This document shows positions 24,639 to 32,574 of a DNA stretch of 49,373 nucleotides, in pieces. This stretch comes from JBOHER01 sp050701115 (GTDB taxonomy: Bacteria > Actinomycetota > Actinomycetes > Mycobacteriales > Pseudonocardiaceae): contig JBOHER010000398.1 in NCBI GenBank assembly GCA_050701115.1, positions 1-49,373 on the forward strand. Direction: 5' to 3'. The notes under the pieces were generated by a model. The model ran no database searches. It saw only the letters and a program-made list of their open reading frames with translations, and was not told the DNA's origin. Position numbers and translations under genes: made by a program. The stretch's first letter is position 1; each line of letters begins with the position of its first letter.

Positions 24639-24920
24639 ATGTACCGCGAGGACATGGAGCTGAACAACAGGGAACGCGCCGCACTCCAAGCTGTCGCGCT
24701 CGGCGCGGCCGAGATCACCTGCAGCTGCGAGCCCGACCTGTTCATCGACGGCCTCGCCTGCTGCGACCAGTTCACCGCACACCGGCTCGCTCACCTTGCT
24801 TTCATCGCCCCCTCGCGCACCGGCAAGCCCGGTGAGCGCGTTCCCGCTGTCCTCACCGAGACCGGTCGCGCCGCACTGGGCCTCGCCGGAAGCAGGAGCC
24901 TGGCAACAGCAGCCGCATAA
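24639..24920 (+). CDS. small CxCEPDLF-type protein, copy 2 (unknown function)
   Basis: The 93-residue paralogue of the preceding gene starts at ATG 24639 with AAGGAGG upstream. It shares NNRERAALQAVALG, ITCSCEPDLFIDGLACCDQ, FTAHRLAHLAFI and KPGERVP with copy 1, about 60 percent identity by eye. This copy has four cysteines (C-x-C and C-C), which could bind a metal; that is inference. A 76-bp spacer separates the two. A strong hairpin follows, so the pair is probably one transcription unit. Confidence 0.82.
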   Translation: MYREDMELNNRERAALQAVALGAAEITCSCEPDLFIDGLACCDQFTAHRLAHLAFIAPSRTGKPGERVPAVLTETGRAALGLAGSRSLATAAA

Positions 24921-24941
24921 CCCGGCGCCCCACAGACAAGG

Positions 24942-24976
24942 GCCCGCTGACACCGATCGATCGGGTGTCAGCGGGC
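24942..24976 (+). terminator. strong hairpin terminator after the small-protein pair
   Basis: GCCCGCTGACACC (24942-24954) and GGTGTCAGCGGGC (24964-24976) form a perfect 13-bp stem with a 9-base loop containing GATCGATC, starting 21 bp after the stop codon of copy 2. Confidence 0.8.
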
Positions 24977-25106
24977 TCATTCCATTCCGCCGCACATCCC
25001 GCACTGAGCGCGCGCTCACAACTTGTGGACACTGTGCCAGTACACGCGACAGGGTGAGCTTTCCGGCTGTGGCCGGAGATGACCGTCGGCGAAAGGACAC
25101 TGGCCA

Positions 25107-26084
25107 ATGTTGACCACGAGGTTCACCGAGCTGTTCGGGGTCGAGCACCCCATCGTCCAGGGCGGCATGCAGTGGGTCGGTCGCGCCGAACTCGTCTCCG
25201 CCGTCGCCAATTCCGGCGCCCTCGGCTTCCTCACCGCGCTGACCCAGCCGACACCGGAGGACCTCGCCACGGAGATCGCCCGCACCCGCGAGCTCACCGA
25301 CCTGCCGTTCGGCGTCAACCTGACCATCCTGCCCTCGATCAACCCGCCGCCCTACGAGGAGTACCGTCAGGCGATCATCGAGTCCGGCGTGAAGATCGTC
25401 GAGACCGCCGGGTTCAACCCCAAAGACCACCTGCCCTCGTTCCAGGCGGCGGGGATCAAGGTCATCCACAAATGCACCAGCGTCCGGCACGCGGTGAAGG
25501 CCCAGTCCATCGGCGTGGACGCGATCAGCATCGACGGTTTCGAATGCGCGGGCCACCCGGGTGAGGACGACATTCCCGGGCTCATCCTGATCCCCGCCGC
25601 AGCCGAGAAGATCAGCATCCCGATGCTCGCGTCCGGTGGCTTCGCCGACGCTCGGGGACTCGTCGCCGCATTCGCGCTGGGCGCGGACGGCATCAACATG
25701 GGTACCCGCTTTCTCTGCACACAAGAAGCCCCGGTGCATCGCCGCGTCAAGGAGCAGATGGTCGCCAGCACAGAGCTGGACACCGAGTTGATTTTCCGGC
25801 CGCTGCGCAACACCGCTCGCGTGGCCAGCAACGAGATCAGCCGCAAGGTCGTCGAGATCCTCGACAACGGCGGCCAGTTCCCCGATGTGCGGGACCTCGT
25901 CGCCGGCGCTCGCGGCCGCAAGGTGTTCGAGGACGGCGACCTGGACGCAGGCATCTGGAGCGCGGGCATGGTGCAAGGGATCATTCGCGACATCCCCACT
26001 GTGGCCGAGCTCGTCAACCGGATCGTCACCGAGGCCAGCGGGCTCATCCAGAACAGGCTCGCCCGCGTCACAAGGCACGCCTGA
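25107..26084 (+). CDS. nitronate monooxygenase (2-nitropropane dioxygenase family)
   Basis: The 325-residue FMN-dependent TIM barrel begins with the family signature HPIVQGGMQWVGRAELVSAV. It has the phosphate-binding LASGGFADARGL and GADGINMGTRF loops, and H150 in GFECAGHPGEDD, matching the catalytic histidine of nitronate monooxygenases. These enzymes oxidise alkyl nitronates such as propionate 3-nitronate. Family members are often annotated loosely, so the natural substrate is uncertain. GAAAGGA precedes the ATG. It is convergent with der across a repeated hairpin. Confidence 0.9.
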   Translation: MLTTRFTELFGVEHPIVQGGMQWVGRAELVSAVANSGALGFLTALTQPTPEDLATEIARTRELTDLPFGVNLTILPSINPPPYEEYRQAIIESGVKIVETAGFNPKDHLPSFQAAGIKVIHKCTSVRHAVKAQSIGVDAISIDGFECAGHPGEDDIPGLILIPAAAEKISIPMLASGGFADARGLVAAFALGADGINMGTRFLCTQEAPVHRRVKEQMVASTELDTELIFRPLRNTARVASNEISRKVVEILDNGGQFPDVRDLVAGARGRKVFEDGDLDAGIWSAGMVQGIIRDIPTVAELVNRIVTEASGLIQNRLARVTRHA

Positions 26085-26141
26085 GCGAGCTGAAGGGGTC
26101 CTTCGGTACCGCATATGCACCCAAGGCCACCTTCAGCTCGC
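26085..26141. repeat. hairpin repeat element, copy 1, between convergent genes
   Basis: GCGAGCTGAAGG (26085-26096) and CCTTCAGCTCGC (26130-26141) form a perfect outer 12-bp stem; inside, the arms continue to pair with mismatches around GCATAT. It begins right after the nitronate monooxygenase stop. The same arms and similar interior recur at 31125-31177, again between convergent genes, so this is a dispersed element probably working as a two-way terminator. Confidence 0.75.
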
Positions 26142-26191
26142 CCTCGCCGCAAAACGACCGTTCCACGTGCGAGTGGAAACGACACGAAATC

Positions 26192-26245
26192 GTGTCTGGC
26201 CAGTTTGATGAACTCAACTACCGAGAGCGCGCGACACTGACCTAG
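26192..26245 (+). pseudogene. truncated third relic of the small CxCEPDLF-type gene
   Basis: GTG 26192 opens a 17-codon frame reading V-S-G-Q-F-D-ELNYRERATLT before a TAG. This matches the start of copy 1 at 24290 (M-S-G-P-A-V-QLNHRERATL) in register, including the S-G after the start. The remainder of the gene is missing: the match ends exactly where the convergent der gene finishes. It shows a third copy once lay here. Confidence 0.6.
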
Positions 26246-27645
26246 CGTTTGAGTTTTTTCTCGCGCACACGTACGTTGATCCGCACCGGGCTGCCCGCGA
26301 AACCGAACCGCTCGCGGAACTTGCGCTCAATGAACCGCCGGTAGCCCGCCTCGAGGAAACCGGTGGTGAACAGCACCAGCGTGGGCGGCCGGATGCTCGC
26401 CTGCGTCGCGAACAGCACCTTGGGCTGCTTACCGCTGCGCACCGGAGGCGGAGTCGCCGCGATCAGGTCGGCGAGCCAGCCGTTGAGCTGGCCGGTCGGC
26501 ACCCGCTGATCCCAGGAGGCCAGCGCGGTGCGCATCGCGGGCGCCAGCTTGTGCACCGCGCGACCGGTCAGCGCGGAGACGTTGACCCGCTCCGCCCACG
26601 GCACCCGGACCAGGCCGCGTTCCAGCTCTCGCTGCAACTGGTGCCTGCGTTCCTCGTCGACCAGGTCCCACTTGTTCATCGCGAGCACGCACGCCCGACC
26701 CGCCTCCACCACCGTGGTCAGCACGCGGAGGTCCTGCTCGGCAATCGGTTCACTGGCATCCAGCAGCAGAACCACCACCTCGGCGGCCTCGATGGCGGCC
26801 TTGGTCCGCAGCGACGCGTAGTACTCCGTGCCACTCGCGGTCTGCACCCGTTTCCGCAGACCCGCGGTGTCAACGAACCGCCAGGTCTGGCCATCCAGCT
26901 CCACCAGCGAGTCGACCGGGTCCACCGTGGTCCCCGCGATGTCGTGCACGACCGAGCGTTCCTCGCCCGCCAGCTTGTTGAGCAGACTGGACTTGCCCAC
27001 ATTGGGCTTACCCACCAGAGCGACCCTGCGCGGGCCACCGGCCAGCTCGGCGTCCCGGGGCGCCTCTGGCAGGGCCGCCACGATCGCGTCCAGCAGGTCA
27101 CCCGAGCTGCGGCCGTGTAGCGCGCTCACCGGGTAGGGCTCGCCGACACCGAGTGACCACAGCGACGCGGTATCGGCGACAAGCCGCTCATCGTCGACCT
27201 TGTTCGCCGCGAGCAACACCGGACACTTCGAGCGGCGCAGCACCCTGGCCACCGCCTCATCGGTGGCGGTCGCGCCCACGGTCGCGTCAACCACCAGCAA
27301 GACAGCGTCGGCCGTGGACATAGCCAGCGCGGCCTGCGCGGCTACCGAGGCCTTCAGCCCGCTCGCCTTCGGCTCCCACCCGCCGGTGTCCACCAGGGTG
27401 AACCGGCGCCCGGCCCAGGTTGCGTCATAGGCAACCCGGTCGCGGGTCACGCCCGGGGTGTCCTGAACGACCGCCTCGCGCCTGCCCAGAATACGATTGA
27501 CCAAGGTGGACTTGCCGACGTTCGGACGCCCCACCACGGCCAGCACCGGCTGCGCAGTGGAGATGCTCTCGTCATCCCCGCCCAGTTCGGCCACTTCGTC
27601 GAGCACGGTGAACTCCGCCTCGTCGGACCAAGTTCCGTCGCTCAT
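26242..27645 (-). CDS. der: ribosome-assembly GTPase Der (EngA)
   Basis: The 467-residue protein has two tandem G domains and a C-terminal KH-like domain. The first has GRPNVGKST (residues 39-47), DTGG and NKVD. The second has GKPNVGKSS, DTAG and NKWD. The C-terminus ends in RINVRVREKKLKR. It helps mature the 50S subunit. Its ATG overlaps the plsC stop by 4 bp, completing a cmk-plsC-der operon; in M. tuberculosis cmk and der are likewise adjacent. Confidence 0.98.
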   Translation of the reverse strand: MSDGTWSDEAEFTVLDEVAELGGDDESISTAQPVLAVVGRPNVGKSTLVNRILGRREAVVQDTPGVTRDRVAYDATWAGRRFTLVDTGGWEPKASGLKASVAAQAALAMSTADAVLLVVDATVGATATDEAVARVLRRSKCPVLLAANKVDDERLVADTASLWSLGVGEPYPVSALHGRSSGDLLDAIVAALPEAPRDAELAGGPRRVALVGKPNVGKSSLLNKLAGEERSVVHDIAGTTVDPVDSLVELDGQTWRFVDTAGLRKRVQTASGTEYYASLRTKAAIEAAEVVVLLLDASEPIAEQDLRVLTTVVEAGRACVLAMNKWDLVDEERRHQLQRELERGLVRVPWAERVNVSALTGRAVHKLAPAMRTALASWDQRVPTGQLNGWLADLIAATPPPVRSGKQPKVLFATQASIRPPTLVLFTTGFLEAGYRRFIERKFRERFGFAGSPVRINVRVREKKLKR

Positions 27646-28328
27646 CGTTGCTCTTTCCTCTGTGATTCGGGTTTGATCGTCATCGGGGCCGGGTTGGCCG
27701 CGCGGTAGGAGTCAAGCGCGCGCACGGTGTTCGCCAATTCCGCCCTGAGCCGCTCGGTCGCCTGCTCCAGCCCCAACCGTCCACGATGGACGTCCACAGT
27801 GAACGGCTCACCGACCAGCATGTGCACCACTGGGCGGAACCGCCTACTGCCGCTGTCCGGCTTGCGGGTTCCACGGGTCGCGATCGGCACCACGACGGCG
27901 CCGGAGGAGCGCACCAGCCATGCCGCGCCCTGCTGGGCGTTGACCACGTCGCCCGCTCCACGGGCGCCTTCCGGGAAAACCGCGACCAACCCACCCTCGC
28001 GCAACAATCGCACGGACTCGAGCAGCGGTGTGCGGTCCGGCTCTCCCCTACGCACCGGCAGCTGGCCGATCTTACGCAAGCCCCAACCCACCGGGCCGGT
28101 GAACATCTCCTGCTTGACAAGGAAAACCGAGCGCCGCGGCAGCAGTCCGAAGATCAGTTGCGGCTCGATCATCGAGCTGTGGTTGGCGATCACCACGACG
28201 GGGCCGGTGCGCGGGACTCGCTCCATCCCGCGCACCCGGATCCGGAACGCCGGTCGGTACAGCCATCGGGCGAGCAGCCGCGCAACGTCATGCATCCGAG
28301 GGCTGGCGTAAGCCGGCAGCTGGTTCAC
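27642..28328 (-). CDS. plsC: 1-acyl-sn-glycerol-3-phosphate acyltransferase (PlsC-like)
   Basis: The 228-residue acyltransferase has the four LPLAT blocks: NHSSMIEP, the GLRKIGQLPVRR substrate-binding block, VFPEGARG and the VVPIATRG segment. The catalytic HX4D motif reads H-S-S-M-I-E, with glutamate in place of aspartate, which is unusual for the family. It acylates lysophosphatidate or a related glycolipid at the inner membrane face. It overlaps cmk and der by 4 bp on either side. Confidence 0.92.
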   Translation of the reverse strand: MNQLPAYASPRMHDVARLLARWLYRPAFRIRVRGMERVPRTGPVVVIANHSSMIEPQLIFGLLPRRSVFLVKQEMFTGPVGWGLRKIGQLPVRRGEPDRTPLLESVRLLREGGLVAVFPEGARGAGDVVNAQQGAAWLVRSSGAVVVPIATRGTRKPDSGSRRFRPVVHMLVGEPFTVDVHRGRLGLEQATERLRAELANTVRALDSYRAANPAPMTIKPESQRKEQR

Positions 28329-29053
28329 GTCACGGCACCTCGCTCCGACGTGGCGAGCAGGTCGCGAGTCCGCGCGAGCTCGGTCAGCGAGTCGAGCACC
28401 TCTTCCAGGTTCAGCCCGCTGGTATCCACCTCGACCGAATCGACTGCCGCTCGCATCGGATCCACCGCGCGGTTCGAATCGAAGTGGTCCCTGCGCTCAA
28501 CAGCCACGCGCACCGCGTCAAGTTCCGCTTGCCTGCCCGCAGCGGCGTCCTGCGCGGTGCGGCGCGCCGCCCTGATCTCTGCCGAGGCGGTGAGGAAGAC
28601 CTTCAGCGGGGCGTCCGGGGCGACCACGGTGCCGATGTCGCGGCCTTCCACCACGATGCCGCCGATGTCATCCAGCACTCCTGCGATGATCTGCCGCTGC
28701 GCGTCGACCAGCAACTCCCGTACCGCGGGGACGGCGGCAACCACGGAGACCGCAGCGGTCACCTGCTCGGTGCGAATATCCGCACCGACCTCCGCGCCGT
28801 CCAGCAGCGCGACCGGATCCCACGGATCGGTGCCCAGCCCGAGGTCGGTCTGGTTCGCGAGCTCGGCGATCGCGTCCGGGTCGGCCAGGTCGGTGCCCGC
28901 CCGCAGCGCGGCGAGCGTGATCACCCGGTACATCGCGCCGGTGTCCAGGTAACCAGCGTCCAGCCGCTGGGCGAGCCCGCGCGCGACAGTCGTCTTCCCG
29001 GTGCCCGACGGCCCATCGATGGCGACGACCCCACGCAGCGCTCCAACCACCAC
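28325..29053 (-). CDS. cmk: cytidylate kinase
   Basis: The 242-residue P-loop kinase has IDGPSGTGKTT near the N-terminus, YLDTGAMYR, the CMP-binding VVEGRDIGTVV and ARRTAQD in the lid region. It phosphorylates CMP and dCMP. The start is one of consecutive GTG codons at 29053 and 29050, with GAGGAG just upstream; which is used cannot be decided. First gene of the cmk-plsC-der operon. Confidence 0.96.
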   Translation of the reverse strand: MVVGALRGVVAIDGPSGTGKTTVARGLAQRLDAGYLDTGAMYRVITLAALRAGTDLADPDAIAELANQTDLGLGTDPWDPVALLDGAEVGADIRTEQVTAAVSVVAAVPAVRELLVDAQRQIIAGVLDDIGGIVVEGRDIGTVVAPDAPLKVFLTASAEIRAARRTAQDAAAGRQAELDAVRVAVERRDHFDSNRAVDPMRAAVDSVEVDTSGLNLEEVLDSLTELARTRDLLATSERGAVT

Positions 29054-29204
29054 TTACTCCTCGCTCATTCGATAGATCCGCCGCTCCATTCTGCCTTCCG
29101 CCCCACCAGCGGAATCAGTCGGCAGGTGTCTGCCGCCCCTGGAAGGGATATTCCCCTCCGGGAGGAGCGCGCAGGAGTGTTCTGCCGCACAGCAGGAGGG
29201 CGCC

Positions 29205-29402
29205 ATGACCCTGCGCTGGAGTGATCCGAACGGTCGTGGCATCACGCGGGTGAGCGCACAGGGCTTCCGCTATCTCGACGCCAAGGGCAAGTCCATCCGC
29301 AAGCAATCTCGGCAATACCGCGGCCATGGCCCGCAGATCCTACGTCGACCCACGGGTGAGCACTGCCCACCCCATCGATCCACGCGCTGGCCAGGACTGA
29401 GC
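29205..29402 (+). pseudogene. N-terminal relic of a type IB DNA topoisomerase gene
   Basis: The ATG at 29205, with a good AGGAGG upstream, opens into LRWSDPNGRGITRVSAQGFR followed by YLDAKGKSI. This is the recognisable start of bacterial topoisomerase IB (pattern RxxxPxxPGITRRRxGxGFxYLDxxG). Similarity is lost after about 35 residues. The frame runs on without a stop into the TrkA-C gene, but that protein has its own start at 29415, so the intergenic part is best seen as a remnant. Confidence 0.55.
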
Positions 29403-29414
29403 TACCGTGGCCGT

Positions 29415-29897
29415 GTGAATGTGGAAGTAACCCCGCTGCCCGGGATCGGCGTCCGGAAGGACTTCGCGATCCGTGGCGGCAGGCGCGTCGGCGTCGTCAC
29501 CCACCGAGACGGCACCATCGAGCTGATCGTGTCCCGCTCCGACGACCCGGATGCGTGCATCGCGTCGATCCCGCTCACCGTCGACGAGTCGGCTGCGCTG
29601 TCGAACCTCCTTGGCGCGCCGCAACTCGTCGCGCAGCTCCACGAGGAGCACCGTGACCTGCCAGGCATCAACACCCGCCAGATTCCGATCACTACCGAGT
29701 CTCCCTTCGACAGCCGCACGCTCGGCGACACGGCAATGCGCACCCGCACCGGGGTGTCCGTGGTCGCCGTGATGCGGGCCGGCCAGATCCACCCCTCCCC
29801 CGGTCCGGATTTCCTGTTCACCGCAGGTGATCTGCTGGTCGCCGTCGGTACTGCCGAAGGGCTCGACGAGGCCGCGAAGATCCTCAAGCACGGCTGA
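29415..29897 (+). CDS. TrkA C-terminal domain protein, regulatory subunit of a cation:proton antiporter
   Basis: The 160-residue protein starts at GTG 29415. It has an N-terminal domain (RKDFAIRGGRRVGVVTHRDG) and a C-terminal RCK_C/TrkA-C domain ending SPGPDFLFTAGDLLVAVGTA followed by EGLDEAAKIL. This is the layout of KhtT/CpaT-type soluble gating subunits, which bind nucleotides or cyclic di-AMP and control the antiporter encoded 6 bp downstream. The frame is open upstream to 29205, but that stretch looks like a topoisomerase relic. Confidence 0.87.
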   Translation: MNVEVTPLPGIGVRKDFAIRGGRRVGVVTHRDGTIELIVSRSDDPDACIASIPLTVDESAALSNLLGAPQLVAQLHEEHRDLPGINTRQIPITTESPFDSRTLGDTAMRTRTGVSVVAVMRAGQIHPSPGPDFLFTAGDLLVAVGTAEGLDEAAKILKHG

Positions 29898-29903
29898 GGC
29901 AAC

Positions 29904-31079
29904 GTGAGCCACACTGCCCTGGCGCTGATCCAACTCGGCGCGGTCTTCTTCGCGCTCGGCGTGCTCGGCCGGGTGGCCGCTCGTTTCGGGATGTCGCCCA
30001 TCCCGCTGTACCTGCTCGGCGGACTGTCGTTCGGCCAGGGCGGGTTCGTCGAACTGGACGGCATCACCGAGTTCAGCCAGATCGCCGCCGAAATCGGCGT
30101 CGTCCTCCTGCTCCTGCTACTCGGGCTGGAATACACGGCCACCGAGCTGGTCACCGGGCTACGCAGGTCGTGGATGGCCGGTCTGCTCGACATCGCGCTC
30201 AACGCGGCTCCGGGTGTGGCGGTCGCGCTGATTCTCGGCTGGGGGCCGGTCGGCGCGCTGGTACTCGGTGGTGTCACCTACATCTCATCGTCCGGCATCA
30301 TCGCCAAGGTGCTCAGCGACCTGGGCAGGCTCGGCAACCGGGAAACACCGGTCGTACTGTCCATTTTGGTCTTCGAGGACCTCGCGATGGCGGTGTACCT
30401 GCCGGTGCTGACCGGTGTGCTCGGTGGGTTCAGCCTGATGGTCGGGCTGCGAGCCGTCGGTATCGCGCTGCTGGTGATCACCGTCGTGCTGGTGGTCGCC
30501 CTGCGCTACGGCCGTTACGTGTCGGCCATTGTGGACAGTCCCGACCGTGAGGTTTTCCTGCTCAAGCTGCTCGGCTCGGCCTTGCTGGTGGCGGGTATCG
30601 CTTCAGCCATGCAGGTCTCCGCCGCGGTGGGCGCGTTCCTGCTGGGGATCGCTATCTCGGGTTCCACCGCGAAGAACGCGACCAGGGTGCTCGAACCGTT
30701 GCGGGATCTGTTCGCGGCGATGTTCTTCGTCGTCTTTGGGCTCAACACCGATCCCGCTGCGATTCCTCCGGTGCTTGGCTGGACGATCGTGCTGGCCGTG
30801 GTGACCACACTGACCAAGATCGCCACCGGCTGGTGGGCGGCGCGGCGCCAGGGCATCGGCGTGTACGGCCGGGCACGGGCCGGTGCCGCACTGGTCGCCC
30901 GGGGTGAGTTCTCCATCATCATTGCCGGACTCGCCGTTTCGGCAGGAGCGGTCGACGGCCAACTGGCCGCCCTGGCCACCGCGTACGTGCTGCTCATGGC
31001 GGTACTCGGCCCCACGGCGGCACGCCTGGTCGAGCCGCTGGCGCGCAGCCTCCGCAAGCAACCGCAGGTGGCCATCTGA
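29904..31079 (+). CDS. CPA2-family monovalent cation:proton antiporter (KefB/KhtU-like)
   Basis: The 391-residue membrane protein has about 12 hydrophobic segments. It has the CPA2 features YLLGGLSFGQGG, LLLLLLGLEYT, SSSGIIAKVLSDLG, the VFEDLA aspartate region and FFVVFGLNTDP, and no C-terminal RCK domain. That domain is supplied by the preceding TrkA-C protein. It probably exports K+ in exchange for H+. GTG start, 6 bp after its partner. The pair is inserted, in opposite direction, between rluB and cmk, which are adjacent in M. tuberculosis. Confidence 0.93.
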   Translation: MSHTALALIQLGAVFFALGVLGRVAARFGMSPIPLYLLGGLSFGQGGFVELDGITEFSQIAAEIGVVLLLLLLGLEYTATELVTGLRRSWMAGLLDIALNAAPGVAVALILGWGPVGALVLGGVTYISSSGIIAKVLSDLGRLGNRETPVVLSILVFEDLAMAVYLPVLTGVLGGFSLMVGLRAVGIALLVITVVLVVALRYGRYVSAIVDSPDREVFLLKLLGSALLVAGIASAMQVSAAVGAFLLGIAISGSTAKNATRVLEPLRDLFAAMFFVVFGLNTDPAAIPPVLGWTIVLAVVTTLTKIATGWWAARRQGIGVYGRARAGAALVARGEFSIIIAGLAVSAGAVDGQLAALATAYVLLMAVLGPTAARLVEPLARSLRKQPQVAI

Positions 31080-31124
31080 CCGACGAGGCGGGCCTGGACC
31101 GGCGCACCGGGGCGGGGTCGGGGC

Positions 31125-31177
31125 GAGCTGAAGGTGGCCTTTAGTGCCGTAGACGCACTCAAAGCCACCTTCAGCTC
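31125..31177. repeat. hairpin repeat element, copy 2, between convergent genes
   Basis: GAGCTGAAGGTGGC (31125-31138) and GCCACCTTCAGCTC (31164-31177) pair perfectly; AGTGC/GCACT pair further inside with only a slipped base between, giving one nearly continuous stem. Both arms match copy 1 at 26085-26141. It sits between the antiporter and the convergent rluB gene, fitting a bidirectional terminator. Confidence 0.78.
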
Positions 31178-31205
31178 CGCCCCCGCTCCCCGTCTGCATG
31201 GACCC

Positions 31206-31946
31206 CTACAGCCCCACTGCGGCGAACAGCGAGCCCACTTCGGCGCGGGTCAGGTGGCGCAGGGAACCTTGCTTGGTGTTGCCGAGTTGCACCTCGCCGA
31301 TGGCGGTGCGCACCAGCCGGTGCACCGGATGCCCCACCTCGGCCAGCAGTCTGCGCACGATGTGCTTACGCCCCTCGTGCAGCACGATCTCGACCAGCGT
31401 GCGGCCAGGCAACGCGTCCACCACCTTGAACCGATCGGCCTGCACCGGCCCGTCCTCCAGCTCGACCCCCGCGCGCAAACGCTTGCCGAGCCCCCGCGGC
31501 ACCACACCGTCCACCTCGGCAAGGTAAGTCTTGAGCACGGTGAACGAGGGGTGCATCAGGCGGTGCGCCAGCTCGCCGTCGTTGGTCAACAGCAACAGAC
31601 CCTCGGTATCGGCGTCCAACCTGCCGACATGGAACAGCCTTTCGCTGCGGTCGCGCACGAAATCACCGACGCAGGGCCTGCCCCGGTCGTCGGTCATCGT
31701 GGTGTGAACTCCCTCCGGCTTGTTCAGAGCGAGGTACACCAGATCGTCCCGCACCACCATGCGCGTCCCGTCGACCCGGATCACCGCGGAGTCGGGATCG
31801 ACCCGGGTACCGAACTCGCGCACCACCGTGCCGTCCACGCTGACCCTGCCCTGCGCGATCAGCTCCTCGGCGGCACGCCGGGACGCGACGCCCGCCTTGG
31901 CGAGCACCTTCTGCAGGCGAACACCCTCTGGTTGATCAAAGGTCAT
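31206..31946 (-). CDS. rluB: 23S rRNA pseudouridine synthase RluB-like
   Basis: The 246-residue protein has an N-terminal S4 RNA-binding domain (RLQKVLAKAGVASRRAAEEL) and the RsuA-type catalytic domain. The active aspartate is in FHVGRLDADTEGLLLLTNDG, with the later EGRKHIVRRL. It isomerises a specific uridine in 23S rRNA. It closes the parA-scpA-scpB-rluB set and overlaps scpB by 11 bp, as in related genomes. Confidence 0.96.
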   Translation of the reverse strand: MTFDQPEGVRLQKVLAKAGVASRRAAEELIAQGRVSVDGTVVREFGTRVDPDSAVIRVDGTRMVVRDDLVYLALNKPEGVHTTMTDDRGRPCVGDFVRDRSERLFHVGRLDADTEGLLLLTNDGELAHRLMHPSFTVLKTYLAEVDGVVPRGLGKRLRAGVELEDGPVQADRFKVVDALPGRTLVEIVLHEGRKHIVRRLLAEVGHPVHRLVRTAIGEVQLGNTKQGSLRHLTRAEVGSLFAAVGL

Positions 31947-32574
31947 CGATGGAATCCACTTCGGGTAGCAGCGGCGCGATGGGCGGCAGGTCGCTCAACG
32001 AGGACAGGCCGAGTCGCTCCAGGAACAGCTCAGTTGTCACATACAGCGTGCCACCCGTGTCCGAGTCGGTTCCGACCTCCTCGATCAGACCGCGTGCGAG
32101 CAGTGTCCTGATCACGCCGTCCACGTTCACCCCGCGCACCGCGGCCACCCTGGCCCTGGTCACCGGCTGCCGGTAGGCGATCACCGCGAGAGTCTCGAGC
32201 GCGGCGCGGGTGAGTTTGGATCGCTGTCCGTCGAGCAACAGCTTCTCCACAAACGGCGCGTAGGTGTCCCGGGTGTAGAGCCGCCACCCCTCGGCCACCC
32301 TGCGCAGATCGATCCCGCTCCTCTGGTCGCGCCAATCCTCGGCCATCGTCCGCAGCATCTCGGTCACCCGGTCGACGGGCTGTTCGAGCGTTCCGGCCAG
32401 CACTTCCTCGCTCACCGGGGAGTCGACCACCAACAGCAGGGCCTCCAACGCGGCGATCAGCGCGTCGTCCGACGACACGTCGGGCAGCGCGTCGTCCGGG
32501 GCGACCGCGACCGTCTCATCGTCCACATCGGACTCATTCACGGCGATGTCGTCGGGTTCTTCCGGCGTGCTCAC
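31936..32574 (-). CDS. scpB: segregation and condensation protein B
   Basis: The 212-residue protein has the paired winged helices of ScpB (ALLLVVDSPVSEEVLAGTL, then LTRAALETLAVIAYRQPVTR with ARVAAVRGVNVDGVIRTL) after an acidic N-terminal tail. It forms the SMC-ScpAB condensin complex that compacts and segregates the chromosome. ATG overlaps the scpA stop by 4 bp. Confidence 0.97.
   Translation of the reverse strand: MSTPEEPDDIAVNESDVDDETVAVAPDDALPDVSSDDALIAALEALLLVVDSPVSEEVLAGTLEQPVDRVTEMLRTMAEDWRDQRSGIDLRRVAEGWRLYTRDTYAPFVEKLLLDGQRSKLTRAALETLAVIAYRQPVTRARVAAVRGVNVDGVIRTLLARGLIEEVGTDSDTGGTLYVTTELFLERLGLSSLSDLPPIAPLLPEVDSIDDL

Noticed and set aside
24606..26120. A 504-codon minus-strand frame opposite the nitronate monooxygenase
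   Set aside because: Composition is typical of an antisense shadow; the end similarity with another shadow near 31.2 kb comes only from the repeated hairpin.
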